Source: Agathobaculum sp. NTUH-O15-33 (GTDB taxonomy: Bacteria; Bacillota; Clostridia; Oscillospirales; Butyricicoccaceae). From it: DNA of 64,000 nucleotides. Numbering within the stretch: position 1 is the stretch's first letter; every line of letters begins with the position of its first letter. Shown in pieces: positions 8,010 through 16,551 of the stretch. The position numbers and the translations under genes are program-made. Location: positions 3,169,501-3,233,500 of the forward strand of contig NZ_CP136187.1 of the NCBI RefSeq assembly GCF_033193315.1, in the 5' to 3' direction. The notes beneath the pieces are model-generated. The model had not been told where the DNA came from. It did no database searches and worked only from the letters and a program-made list of their open reading frames with translations.

Positions 8010-9986
8010 ATGCGTAAGATATTGGGCATCGATACCGGCGGCACCTATACCGACGGCGTTATCGTCGCAGCCGGTACCCGTGAAATACTGTGTAAGACCA
8101 AAACGCTCACCACGCACCGCAACCTGCGTTTGTGCATCAATAACTGCATCCACGCCTTCCGCCCGGACCAGCTGGAGGGCGTATCCCTCGTCTGCCTGTC
8201 CACCACGCTGGCGACCAACGCCATCGTCGAGGGGCGCGGCTGCAAGGAAGGCCTCATTTTAATCGGCGGCAGGCCGGAGGGCAAAATGCCTTCGTCCCGC
8301 TACCGCGTTATCCGGGGCAAACCGGATATTCGGGGCCGCATGCGTGAAAACATCGATCCAAACGAGGTGGACGAGGCGATCGAGAGCTTTCGCGGCGAGG
8401 TCGACGCGCTGGCGGTCTCCGGCTACGCCAGTGTGCGCAATCCGGAGCATGAGATCTATGTCAAGCAGCGCATCCAGCAAAGGCTTGGCGTTCCCGTTGT
8501 CTGCGCGCACGATCTGACCGGCTCGCTCGGCTTTTACGACCGTACGGTAACCGCCACGCTGAACGCCCGCCTCATCCCCCTGCTTTGCGAGCTGATCGAT
8601 TCGGTCCGGCAGGTCATGCTTGGCCACCAGATTGAAGCGCCGCTTATGATCGTCCGGGGCGACGGTACGCTCATGACCGCCGAATGCGCGCGGGATAAGC
8701 CCATCGAGACCATCCTTTCCGGTCCCGCGGCCAGTATCATCGGCGGCGTGTTCCTATCCGGCGAAACGAACCCCATTGTTCTGGACATGGGCGGCACGAC
8801 AACCGATCTTGCCAATGTGGAAGAAGGCCGCATGCTTATGAATAACGACGGCGCCAAGGTCGGCGGCTGGTTTACCCAGATTCGCGCAGCCGAGGTCTAT
8901 ACCATCGGCCTTGGCGGCGACAGCCGCGTGTATTTAGACAGTGAACGCCGCGTGTCGGTCGGGCCGCAAAAGGTCATTCCATACTGTGTCGCCGCCACAT
9001 GGTTCCCCGATCTGCTACGGGAGCTGCAAGACATCTATGGGCAAGAGGACCGGCCCTATCTGAACTTTTGGCGCAATGAGATCGAAGCCTTCATGCTTGC
9101 GCGCTACGCGGAAGAGAATGAGCTGAGCGAGTTGGAATGCCAGATCGTGCGCACGCTCGACCGGTCGCCCCACACGCTCTATGTGCTGCAAAAGCAGATC
9201 GGGGTGCCGAGCCTTATCTCCGCGCTGGAGCGTCTGCTCGCGGCGGGCTACGTTTCCCGCATCGCCCTTTCGCCCACCGATGTTCTGCACGCCACCGGCG
9301 CGTATGTCGAGTGGGACGCCGAAGCCGCGCGGCTCGTCCTGCAAATCATGGCCGATCAGCTTTCCATCCGCTTTGGCGAATGCGCCGAGCGGGTGCGCGC
9401 CACCATCCACCGCTTGCTGGGCTGCGCCTGCATCCAGAGCGGCTTATACTTTGACCGGCAGGATTTTGACGCCAGCTCCAGCGAAGCGGCGGATTATTTC
9501 GTCAACCGGATTTTCCTGAACGACCAAAGCCCCGTGCTTGGCGGCCACTATTATTTGAAAAAGCCGGTCGTCGCCATCGGCGCGCCCACCGGGGCGTGGG
9601 TCGGCACGCTGGCCGAAACGCTGGGCACCCGCGTCATCGTGCCGCCCTACGCGGAGGTCGCGAACGCCGTGGGCGCCGCGGTAGGGCAGGCCACCGAGCA
9701 GGTCGAAATATTGATCCGGCCCGACCCTATCACCAAAACCTATACCGTGTTCGGCTCCCAGAAGCGTCTCAGCGAGCCCACGCTGGATCAGGCCACTGAT
9801 TGCGCGCGCCGGCTGGGCGCGGAGCAAGCCGCCGCTTACCTGCCCGGCGCCTTCTTTGATCTGACCGACCGCGTCGAGGACGTGGAGGTCGCCGACCGCT
9901 ATACCGGACAAACGCGTTTTGTCGAACGCCGCGTGATCATCACCGCCGTTTCCCACCTGACCGCGCGAAATAACGTTCACTCGTAG
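8010..9986 (+). CDS. Hydantoinase/oxoprolinase A-like (HyuA-like) ASKHA protein
   Basis: 658 residues, similar to HyuA, the ATP-using subunit of hydantoinases and 5-oxoprolinases. ILGIDTGGTYTDGVIV (residues 4-19) is the N-terminal phosphate loop, LSTTLATNAIVEGRG follows near residue 70, and the ASKHA phosphate-2 motif LDMGGTTTDLANVE is near residue 258. GLGGDSRVYL is also typical. The ribosome site TAGGAGGT is strong. No hydantoinase B gene is near, although HyuA and HyuB usually work together. ASKHA proteins next to B12 mutases (for example MutL) act as activators or chaperones, so a role in keeping the downstream mutase active is possible. This is inference; an orphan hydrolase is the alternative. 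Confidence 0.78.
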   Translation: MRKILGIDTGGTYTDGVIVAAGTREILCKTKTLTTHRNLRLCINNCIHAFRPDQLEGVSLVCLSTTLATNAIVEGRGCKEGLILIGGRPEGKMPSSRYRVIRGKPDIRGRMRENIDPNEVDEAIESFRGEVDALAVSGYASVRNPEHEIYVKQRIQQRLGVPVVCAHDLTGSLGFYDRTVTATLNARLIPLLCELIDSVRQVMLGHQIEAPLMIVRGDGTLMTAECARDKPIETILSGPAASIIGGVFLSGETNPIVLDMGGTTTDLANVEEGRMLMNNDGAKVGGWFTQIRAAEVYTIGLGGDSRVYLDSERRVSVGPQKVIPYCVAATWFPDLLRELQDIYGQEDRPYLNFWRNEIEAFMLARYAEENELSELECQIVRTLDRSPHTLYVLQKQIGVPSLISALERLLAAGYVSRIALSPTDVLHATGAYVEWDAEAARLVLQIMADQLSIRFGECAERVRATIHRLLGCACIQSGLYFDRQDFDASSSEAADYFVNRIFLNDQSPVLGGHYYLKKPVVAIGAPTGAWVGTLAETLGTRVIVPPYAEVANAVGAAVGQATEQVEILIRPDPITKTYTVFGSQKRLSEPTLDQATDCARRLGAEQAAAYLPGAFFDLTDRVEDVEVADRYTGQTRFVERRVIITAVSHLTARNNVHS

Positions 9987-9997
9987 ACTTCTATTTT

Positions 9998-10028
9998 AAT
10001 ACTTAAATAAATATTTAATTTAAGTATT
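9998..10028. promoter_or_regulatory. Inverted repeat overlapping the gdh -35 box
   Basis: Perfect 11-bp arms AATACTTAAAT and ATTTAAGTATT with a 9-bp spacer. The right arm covers the -35 of the next promoter, where a repressor would block transcription. Confidence 0.5.
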
Positions 10029-10054
10029 GACTTTTAAAAAAGTCATTGTAAAAT
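10027..10054 (+). promoter_or_regulatory. Promoter for glutamate dehydrogenase
   Basis: TTGACT (10027-10032) and TAAAAT (10049-10054) are 16 bp apart, 107 bp before the gene start. Confidence 0.55.
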
Positions 10055-10160
10055 ATAATATATACAACGTTTGAAATAAGTCGTAAATTTACTCGCACCG
10101 CCCGCATGCGCGACCGAACCAAACACCGCCATTTTCTAAATGCAGAAAGGAAGAAACGCA

Positions 10161-11417
10161 ATGAAACAGCAATACAACCCCTACGACAATGTACTCAAAG
10201 TCGTCGACCATGCCGCTTCGATGCTCGGCTACAAAGAAAAAGAGTACGCCATCCTGAAATATCCGGAGCGCGAGCTTCAGGTATCCATGCCCGTTGTGAT
10301 GGACGACGGCTCGCTCAAGGTATTTGAGGGCTTCCGCGTACAGCACTCCACCGCGCGCGGACCGGCCAAGGGCGGCGTGCGCTTCCATCCCGGCGTCAAC
10401 CATGACGAGGTCAAGGCTCTCGCCGCTTGGATGACGTTCAAATGCGCCGTTGTCAACATCCCCTACGGCGGCGGCAAGGGCGGCATCATCTGCGACCCGT
10501 CGGGCATGAGCGAACGCGAGCTGCACGCCCTCACCAGCAAATACACGGCGGCCATCGCCCCGCTGATCGGGCCAGAGCAGGATATCCCGGCGCCCGATGT
10601 GGGCAGCAACGCGCACGTCATGGCGTGGATGATGGATACTTATTCGATGCTCAAGGGGCACAGCGTGCTGGGCGTGGTCACCGGCAAGCCGATCGGCCTT
10701 GGCGGTATTCTGGGCCGAAACGAAGCGACCGGCCGCGGCGTCATGTTCACGATCAACAACCTGCTGAAAAAGGAAAACCGCCCGATTGAAGGCACCAGCG
10801 TGGTCGTGCAGGGCATGGGCAACGTGGGCTCCATCACCGCGAAGCTGCTGCACCGTCAGGGCATGAAGATCATTGCCGTTTCCGATGTTTCGGGCGGCGT
10901 GTACGATCCGAACGGTCTGGATATCCCCGGTATCCTCGCTTACCTGTCCGGCGGCAAAAACCTTTTAAAGGATTTCGACGCGCCCGGCATCAACCATATC
11001 TCCAATGCCGAGCTGCTGGAGCTGGACACCACCGTACTGGTTCCCGCCGCGCTCGAAAACCAGATCAACGGCGAGAACGCCGAGCGCATCAAGGCCAAGT
11101 ATGTTGTCGAAGCCGCCAACGGCCCGACCACGCTGGAAGCCGATGATATCCTGCAAGCGCGCGGCATCAAGCTGGTCCCCGATATTCTTGCCAACGCCGG
11201 CGGCGTGGTCGTTTCCTACTTCGAGTGGGTGCAGAATATTCAGGAGCTGTGCTGGAGCGAAGAACGCGTAAACAGCGAACTGAAAAACATTATGGATACC
11301 GCGTTTGAAGCCGTGTGGGAGATCGCCGAGCAGCGCGATACCACGCTGCGCACCGGCGCTTACCTGATCTCGGTCAAGCGCGTCGTGGAGGCTCGTCAGG
11401 GCCGCGGCGTTTTCTAA
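10161..11417 (+). CDS. Glu/Leu/Phe/Val dehydrogenase, probably glutamate dehydrogenase
   Basis: 418 residues, full length for a hexameric glutamate dehydrogenase: L-glutamate + NAD(P)+ + H2O to 2-oxoglutarate + NH4+. The dimerisation domain holds GPAKGGVRFHP and the substrate-binding lysine motif PYGGGKGGI (about residues 101-109). DIPAPDVGSN and GVVTGKP follow, and then the Rossmann domain with VVQGMGNVGSITAK. ILANAGGVVVSYFEW near the end is typical of Gdh. I start it at the second ATG, which has AAAGGAAG at the right distance. It sits between the HyuA-like protein and the mutase and could supply or remove glutamate for the aminotransferase. Coenzyme choice cannot be read safely. Confidence 0.9.
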   Translation: MKQQYNPYDNVLKVVDHAASMLGYKEKEYAILKYPERELQVSMPVVMDDGSLKVFEGFRVQHSTARGPAKGGVRFHPGVNHDEVKALAAWMTFKCAVVNIPYGGGKGGIICDPSGMSERELHALTSKYTAAIAPLIGPEQDIPAPDVGSNAHVMAWMMDTYSMLKGHSVLGVVTGKPIGLGGILGRNEATGRGVMFTINNLLKKENRPIEGTSVVVQGMGNVGSITAKLLHRQGMKIIAVSDVSGGVYDPNGLDIPGILAYLSGGKNLLKDFDAPGINHISNAELLELDTTVLVPAALENQINGENAERIKAKYVVEAANGPTTLEADDILQARGIKLVPDILANAGGVVVSYFEWVQNIQELCWSEERVNSELKNIMDTAFEAVWEIAEQRDTTLRTGAYLISVKRVVEARQGRGVF

Positions 11418-11544
11418 AAAATACTTGTTTTTGCGTTTTCTGCCCGCCGTCCATCGCCATTGCTTGAAATTTCGTTCATTCTTACGAAATTACATACGGA
11501 ATCCTATTGCTTTTGTCGATTGACGGCGGGCTGCTTTCCCTCTA

Positions 11545-11565
11545 TTATTTTTATATTAAAAATAA
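11545..11565. promoter_or_regulatory. Candidate ROK operator before the mutase gene
   Basis: TTATTTT-N7-AAAATAA. Here the palindrome extends to TTATTTTTA-TAT-TAAAAATAA, 50 bp before the start codon. Identical half-sites and spacing to 7965-7985. Confidence 0.5.
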
Positions 11566-11614
11566 CACTTTCATAAACCTCACCATCCACATAGATATAA
11601 GGAGGAGTGCCAAT

Positions 11615-13372
11615 ATGGACGAACAGCTGCGTGAATATATCAAAAGTCTGATCCCGGAAAACTTTCCCGACGGCCGCGAGCTGCTCAAGGAAGGCAGGGA
11701 AATGGGCCCCACCATCAACGTCCCCCGCACCCCCTTCCTGCAAAAGCACGGCTGTAAAACTTATCTGGAATACCGCAAGAAGCGTCTGGCGGAGGGCAAG
11801 CAGACTTGGCAGCTGCTGATCGGTCTCGCCACGTTGGAAGACGAATTGAACGCGATCCGCGCGATTGACGCTTTCAACCAGCGAAATGCGGATGAGGGCA
11901 TGGAAATCTCGGGCATTCAGTCCATCCCGTCGCAGATCGTCGGCCTGCCCCATGAATACTGGGACACGTTCCCGAAGCAGACCAGCTACGAAATGTTTGA
12001 TCCCGCCGACTGGAAAGCGCATACCGACGCCGCGCCCATTCAGGTCGCGTGGCAGGATTTTCATTTGGCTTGTCCCGCGTCCCTGCAAACGACCATCAAC
12101 GCGCTGGAAGCGGGCACCGACCGTTTGGGCTGTTTTTCCACGCTAATCTGGGAGTACACCGGCTACCACGAGGAAGTGAACCGCTTTTCCGACATGGTCC
12201 GCTCGCTCGGCATCCTGTCCACCAAAAAGGATCTGGATATCGACGTTGTCACCTACCCGGAGGACGGCATCCCCGGCTACTTTCTGGACGTTGTCTCTTG
12301 GGTCGGCTATATGATGGTCGAGCACTACATCGCCACCGAGCTGTGCGGCACCCTGTTTTCCGTCAGCTACGGCGGTCTGCTGACCGAGGTGCAGCCCCGC
12401 ATGGCGTTCGCCCTTGCCATGCACAAGCTGTTTTCCACCCCCGATCATCCGGGCGTCGTCTACTACAACGGCGGCACGGTCGATCAGCTCGACCACGACG
12501 TCAACGCCAACTTCGGTACCGGCGTGCAAGAGGCGCTCATCCAAACGCTGTTTAACCTAAAATATAACCTGCCGGTCATCATCAGTCCTACCGCCGTCAC
12601 CGAGCGGCTGCGCCACCCCTCGCTCGACGAACTGCTCGACATCGCCGCGGCCGGTATGCGCGCCGAATATAAGGCAAAGGAATGGCTGCCGCTGATGGAT
12701 TTCACCCCCATCGAGCAAATGTGCGATAAGATGATCGAAAAGGGCGTCAAATTTTACGAAAATGTGATGAACGCCTTCCGCGAGGCAGGCGTCGACACCG
12801 AGGATCCGCTGCAAATGATCATGATGCTCAAGCGCTTTAGCCCGACTAAATTTGAACAGAGCTTCCACCCCAGTATCGAGGAGACCGGTTCGTTCCATCC
12901 CTACTTCCCGAGCCAGCTCGGCCAGCAGACCATGGAGATGAAGGACGAGATCGTCGCCGAGCTAAAGGAAAAGGGCATTCGTTTAAACGGCCAAAAGATC
13001 GTCTGCGTATCGGCCGACGGCCACAGCTACGGTCTAATGCTCATCACCGAGGTATACCGCGAAATACACGCCGAGCCGGTCAACGGCGGCGTCGATATGG
13101 AGCCCGCCGCCGTGCTCGATCTGGCGGATGAGGAAGGCACCGATATCATCTGCGTCAGCTCGCACTGCGGCCAATGCTTGTCCTACGCGCAGTCGATCAC
13201 CGCGCTTGCAAAGGAGCGCGGCAAAAAGTACCGTATCCTGATGGGCGGCATGCTCAACGCGCTGCTGCCCGGGAACGAGCTGCCGGTCGATGTGCAGGAT
13301 CTGGTGCGCGACACCGGCGTTTGCGGCACCAACGATTTCTGCGAGCAGGTCAGCTTCATTTTAGAGCATTGA
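11615..13372 (+). CDS. Single-chain B12-dependent mutase, glutamate-mutase-like
   Basis: 585 residues. The last ~130 are a cobalamin-binding domain with the base-off/His-on signature D-x-H-x-x-G (DGHSYG, residues 468-473), then VSSHCGQ and MGGMLNALLPG, which resemble VSSLYGQ and VGG in the small subunit of glutamate mutase. Residues ~70-400 resemble the large glutamate mutase subunit, for example LEDELNAIRAIDAFNQRN where MutE has TIDAYTRQN. Glutamate mutase normally comes as two chains; here they look fused, with the B12 domain last. No methylaspartase follows, so the product is probably not used as in the methylaspartate pathway. The start follows AAGGAGGAG; an upstream in-frame start lacks a site. 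Substrate unknown. A methyltransferase-type corrinoid protein is less likely because of the barrel and the VSS/GG motifs. Confidence 0.75.
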   Translation: MDEQLREYIKSLIPENFPDGRELLKEGREMGPTINVPRTPFLQKHGCKTYLEYRKKRLAEGKQTWQLLIGLATLEDELNAIRAIDAFNQRNADEGMEISGIQSIPSQIVGLPHEYWDTFPKQTSYEMFDPADWKAHTDAAPIQVAWQDFHLACPASLQTTINALEAGTDRLGCFSTLIWEYTGYHEEVNRFSDMVRSLGILSTKKDLDIDVVTYPEDGIPGYFLDVVSWVGYMMVEHYIATELCGTLFSVSYGGLLTEVQPRMAFALAMHKLFSTPDHPGVVYYNGGTVDQLDHDVNANFGTGVQEALIQTLFNLKYNLPVIISPTAVTERLRHPSLDELLDIAAAGMRAEYKAKEWLPLMDFTPIEQMCDKMIEKGVKFYENVMNAFREAGVDTEDPLQMIMMLKRFSPTKFEQSFHPSIEETGSFHPYFPSQLGQQTMEMKDEIVAELKEKGIRLNGQKIVCVSADGHSYGLMLITEVYREIHAEPVNGGVDMEPAAVLDLADEEGTDIICVSSHCGQCLSYAQSITALAKERGKKYRILMGGMLNALLPGNELPVDVQDLVRDTGVCGTNDFCEQVSFILEH

Positions 13373-13411
13373 TCCCTGTCCTCAGCAGTATCATAGAAAG
13401 GGGAAACCACC

Positions 13412-14500
13412 ATGACAGTGTCTCAACCGACACAGGAAGAAGTATGCAAACAGGCATCCCAAATGACGCCCGAACAAGCATATACACAAAAGAAGATCCG
13501 GATGGCGACAAGCGGGATGAAGATCGCGATCTTGATGCCCATCACCGCGATCCTGCAAAACATTTTTAACAACTCGGTCACCTCGACCATCATCCCCACC
13601 CTGTCCGACAAGGTGATCGTTTCCATACTCTGTTCCATCACGCTGATTGGCCTTTGCGACTTGTTTGCCGGTGTTTTCACCTTTCTCTACAACACGTCCC
13701 GCGGAAAAGGTCTTACCGAGTATAAGCGCACCATCTCCCTTAAGGTATCGTGGATGATGCTGGCCTCGGCCGCGTTCGCGGGCCCGCTCGCCACCGGCTG
13801 CTGGATGGCCGCCACGCCCTTTTGCGGACTCACCACGGTCGCGGTCGTCACCAGTCTGGGGCCGATTCTCACGGCGATCATCGGCAAGTTCTTTCTTAAG
13901 GAAAATATCAGCGCGCGCGTATATCTCGGCATCGGCATCACGGTCGTGGGCGTGATCGTTTCGGGCTGGACAGGCTTTTCCGAAGGCGGCAGCAACTTTA
14001 TTTTAGGCTTTATCCTCGCCCTGATGGCGCCCATCGGCTTTACGCTTGAAGGGCAGTTCTCCACCTACGCGGGCGATATGATCGATCCGAATGTCGGCTG
14101 CGGCTTTTACCGCTGCTTTGGCTCGGGCGTGATCGGCCTGATCGCCATGACCATCCTGTCCGCCGCCACCGGCAATCTGGCCGCCTTTACCGGCATTCTG
14201 CGCATGGTGTTCACCACGCCCATTCTGCTTTTATTCGTCGTCATCACTGGGCTGCTCGGCGCGATCAACTACAACTGTGCGTACACCGCGTTTAACAAGG
14301 CCGGCCCCTCCCGCACGCTCGCGGTCGATTCCTCGCGTCCGATCTGGAGCATCCCCTTCGGCTACCTGTTTGCGGCCCTTGGCGTCGCGGCTTATTCGGT
14401 CAATGCGTTAGGCGTGGCCGGCGCGGTGATCGTTGTGCTCGGCCTGATCCTCATCATCTGCAAGCCGTCCGAGCTGGTCAACCTGCGCGACGTGTCGTAA
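13412..14500 (+). CDS. DMT superfamily transporter (EamA-like)
   Basis: 362 residues with about ten hydrophobic segments in two halves, as in the drug/metabolite transporter superfamily. The first half includes SLGPILTAIIGKFFLKENISARVYLGIGITVVGVIV, a typical EamA end-of-repeat pattern. The last helices are FGYLFAALGVAAYSVNALGVAGAVIVVLGLILII. About 35 polar residues precede the first helix, longer than usual. It starts 39 bp after the mutase gene with AGAAAGGGG and is probably in the same operon, so it may import or export the pathway substrate or product. Direction and solute cannot be read from sequence. Confidence 0.82.
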   Translation: MTVSQPTQEEVCKQASQMTPEQAYTQKKIRMATSGMKIAILMPITAILQNIFNNSVTSTIIPTLSDKVIVSILCSITLIGLCDLFAGVFTFLYNTSRGKGLTEYKRTISLKVSWMMLASAAFAGPLATGCWMAATPFCGLTTVAVVTSLGPILTAIIGKFFLKENISARVYLGIGITVVGVIVSGWTGFSEGGSNFILGFILALMAPIGFTLEGQFSTYAGDMIDPNVGCGFYRCFGSGVIGLIAMTILSAATGNLAAFTGILRMVFTTPILLLFVVITGLLGAINYNCAYTAFNKAGPSRTLAVDSSRPIWSIPFGYLFAALGVAAYSVNALGVAGAVIVVLGLILIICKPSELVNLRDVS

Positions 14501-14516
14501 GGAAGGAGAAAGACTG

Positions 14517-14783
14517 ATGAAATTACCGCTGAAAACGCGTATTCTGCAATACGCCATTCTGCTCGGCAACCCGTTCACAGTGTCCGACGTATACCACGAT
14601 CTCGCGGATGAATACGGCGGCGAAAAGCTTTTCACCCTTAAAACAGTGAACGATTACGTCGATTCCTTCCTCGGCATTGGCTTTTTAAAGGCCGCCCAGC
14701 TTGAATTTGATCCCCAAGGGGAACTGCTGATCCACTATCAGGTCACCGAATACGGCAAAACGCGACTCAAATACATACACTAA
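14517..14783 (+). CDS. Small winged-helix-like protein
   Basis: 88 residues with the helix/wing pattern of small winged-helix proteins: RILQYAILLGNPFTVSDVYHDLADEYGGEKLFTLKTVNDYVDSFLGIGFLKAA, then a strand pair ending YQVTEYGKTRLKYIH. It begins 16 bp after the transporter stop with AAGGAAGGAG, so it is the last gene of the mutase operon. It may be a second regulator of the cluster or an adaptor. No named family was recognised. Confidence 0.6.
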   Translation: MKLPLKTRILQYAILLGNPFTVSDVYHDLADEYGGEKLFTLKTVNDYVDSFLGIGFLKAAQLEFDPQGELLIHYQVTEYGKTRLKYIH

Positions 14784-14823
14784 AAAAGCGCGGCACAGAA
14801 GAAATGCTTTCTGTGCCGCGCTT
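14784..14823. terminator. Bidirectional terminator between convergent genes
   Basis: Stem AAGCGCGGCACAGAA / TTCTGTGCCGCGCTT with A and T runs on either side serves the mutase operon and possibly the opposite protease gene. Confidence 0.85.
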
Positions 14824-14831
14824 CAGCTTTT

Positions 14832-16358
14832 CTATTTTTTGCTTTGCATGCCCGCGTACCGGGTCAAAAAGAGCTCGAGCCGTTCATTCAGCCGGTCTCC
14901 CGTCAGGTACACGTCCGGCGTCATACCCGCGCCCTCTTGAAAATAGGCGGGATCCCAGTAAAACAGGCACTCGCCGAACTGGAAAAACAGACCGGAATAG
15001 GGCAGCGAAATACCGTAATTCGCGCCGTTTGTCAGCACGCCGCCGGTATTCGCGCCGATCGTCACCACGTTTTGCAGGTTGTGCATCAGGTCGGTAAACG
15101 CTTCGGCCGCGGAGGCTGTGTGGCGCGCGGTCAACACAAACAGCACGCGGTCCGGCTGCTCCAAAAACTGCGGCTCGGGCGCGCCGACATAGTAGTCGCC
15201 GTCCACGCGCAGGCCGCCCGCCGCATGGTAAGCGTCCGTCTGTGCGCGGATCTCCGCGCACTGCTCCTCGTTTTCCGCGCCGTAGCAGGATCGAAGCCAT
15301 GTATCGCTCGCGCGGATGCGCAGCGTGCAGTAATTCGGCCGCGCTTGCTCGCCGGTGTACCGGTAGAACCATTCAGGCGGCAGGTCGCCGTTGCCGCCGG
15401 GGTTGTGCGATAAATCGAGCACCGCCGCCGGGTATTCCTTAATCGCTTCGGCGGAGGCGAGAAACGCCTGCTTGTCATCCTCATCGTGTTGGTTGGACCA
15501 GCCGCTCTGGTCGTCCTCACCGAACACGGTACGGTTCAGCTCCATAAACGGAATGCCGCCCCGCACGCTGTAAACGTAGTTTTCTTCCGGCGCTGTGCGC
15601 GAATCGAGCGATACGGCAAGGTGCAGCTTTGCCGTAAACGTTCCCCCCGCGGTCTCCACCTTCATTTCCAGCGCTTCCGCGCGCGGCGCGAGCCGGTATA
15701 GGTAATAGGTCAACTCGCCGTTTTGACCAATGGCGCGTTTCAAATACGTCTCCGGCGCTTGTCCGTCTATCGCGCGCACCGCGTCCGTACAGGCCGCGTC
15801 GGTATAAAACGCGCCGTTCTTGCGGTAATAGGCGCGGCTCTCATCCGCAAACAGCTGTATGTCCGGCTGGAAGTTGTGTCCGTCAAAGGAAAAGTGTGTG
15901 TCGCCGATAAAGGAAAGGTGCCGGATCATCAGCGCCTTATAGTCGACAAGAGCGATCGTTCCGGTCTCCGGCAGCGCGGCCAGTATTTCTTTTTCAGCCT
16001 TATCAAACGCCGCGTCCCCACCCGACCATGTGTACAGGCCGTATTGCGAACGCAGCAGACGCATCACCCAGCCCACCTCGTCCCGCGCCTCGTCCGCCGG
16101 CAGCGGATCGTGCAGATCCAGATTGTTCTGGTCAAAGGCGCGGATACGCTTGCCGTCCTCCAGTGTGAAAAGCGGCTTATCGCTTTGGAAATCGTATCGG
16201 TAACGGTCGAGATCGGCGCGGGGCGCGTCGATTTTGGCGTGCGCCGCGTTGGTCTCCTCCAAAAGCGCCGCGAACGTCGCGGCGTTGCCCGATAGCGGAA
16301 CAGACGCGCCCGCCCCCAGTGAAAGCGCCGCGAGCAGCGCGGCCAGTTGTTGAACCAT
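14832..16358 (-). CDS. Exported S41-family peptidase-like protein
   Basis: 508 residues. The N-terminus (MVQQLAALLAALSLGAGASV) looks like a signal peptide. The C-terminal third has the pattern of S41 (C-terminal processing/tricorn-like) serine peptidases: AAVLDLSHNPGGNGDLPPEW, then RVLFVLTARHTASAAEAFTDLMHN, where the serine in TASAAE is the predicted nucleophile, and TIGANTGGVLTNGANYGISLPYSGLFF. GMTPDVYL matches the family end. There is no obvious PDZ domain between. The start follows GAGGGGA. It stands alone with its own promoter. The substrate is unknown, and it could be a non-proteolytic relative. Confidence 0.75.
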   Translation of the reverse strand: MVQQLAALLAALSLGAGASVPLSGNAATFAALLEETNAAHAKIDAPRADLDRYRYDFQSDKPLFTLEDGKRIRAFDQNNLDLHDPLPADEARDEVGWVMRLLRSQYGLYTWSGGDAAFDKAEKEILAALPETGTIALVDYKALMIRHLSFIGDTHFSFDGHNFQPDIQLFADESRAYYRKNGAFYTDAACTDAVRAIDGQAPETYLKRAIGQNGELTYYLYRLAPRAEALEMKVETAGGTFTAKLHLAVSLDSRTAPEENYVYSVRGGIPFMELNRTVFGEDDQSGWSNQHDEDDKQAFLASAEAIKEYPAAVLDLSHNPGGNGDLPPEWFYRYTGEQARPNYCTLRIRASDTWLRSCYGAENEEQCAEIRAQTDAYHAAGGLRVDGDYYVGAPEPQFLEQPDRVLFVLTARHTASAAEAFTDLMHNLQNVVTIGANTGGVLTNGANYGISLPYSGLFFQFGECLFYWDPAYFQEGAGMTPDVYLTGDRLNERLELFLTRYAGMQSKK

Positions 16359-16384
16359 ACCGATCCCCTCTCTTTCTTTCTATC

Positions 16385-16413
16385 AGTATAGCAGACCCGC
16401 CGTGCGGTTACAA
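16385..16413 (-). promoter_or_regulatory. Promoter for the S41 gene
   Basis: TTGTAA (16413-16408) and TATACT (16390-16385) on the minus strand, 17 bp apart. The -35 lies in a small GTGCGGTT...AACCGCAC hairpin. Confidence 0.55.
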
Positions 16414-16425
16414 CCGCACCGGACA

Positions 16426-16461
16426 CAAAAAAGGCAATGGGCGCACCCATTGCCTTTTTTG
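16426..16461. terminator. Terminator after pcrA
   Basis: A 16-bp perfect stem CAAAAAAGGCAATGGG with loop CGCA, symmetrical A and T runs. About 90 bp beyond the helicase stop codon. Confidence 0.85.
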
Positions 16462-16551
16462 TTAAGGAATTTTCATTTATTTGTCATCCTTCGTCACTAT
16501 ATTCCTTAGAACGACAAGTCCAATAACATTTCGAAACGCGCTTTCCTCTTT

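Noticed and set aside
11418-11614. Possible cobalamin riboswitch before the mutase gene
   Set aside because: No B12-box-like sequence is present; the gap is AT-rich with only the 21-bp dyad and the ribosome site.
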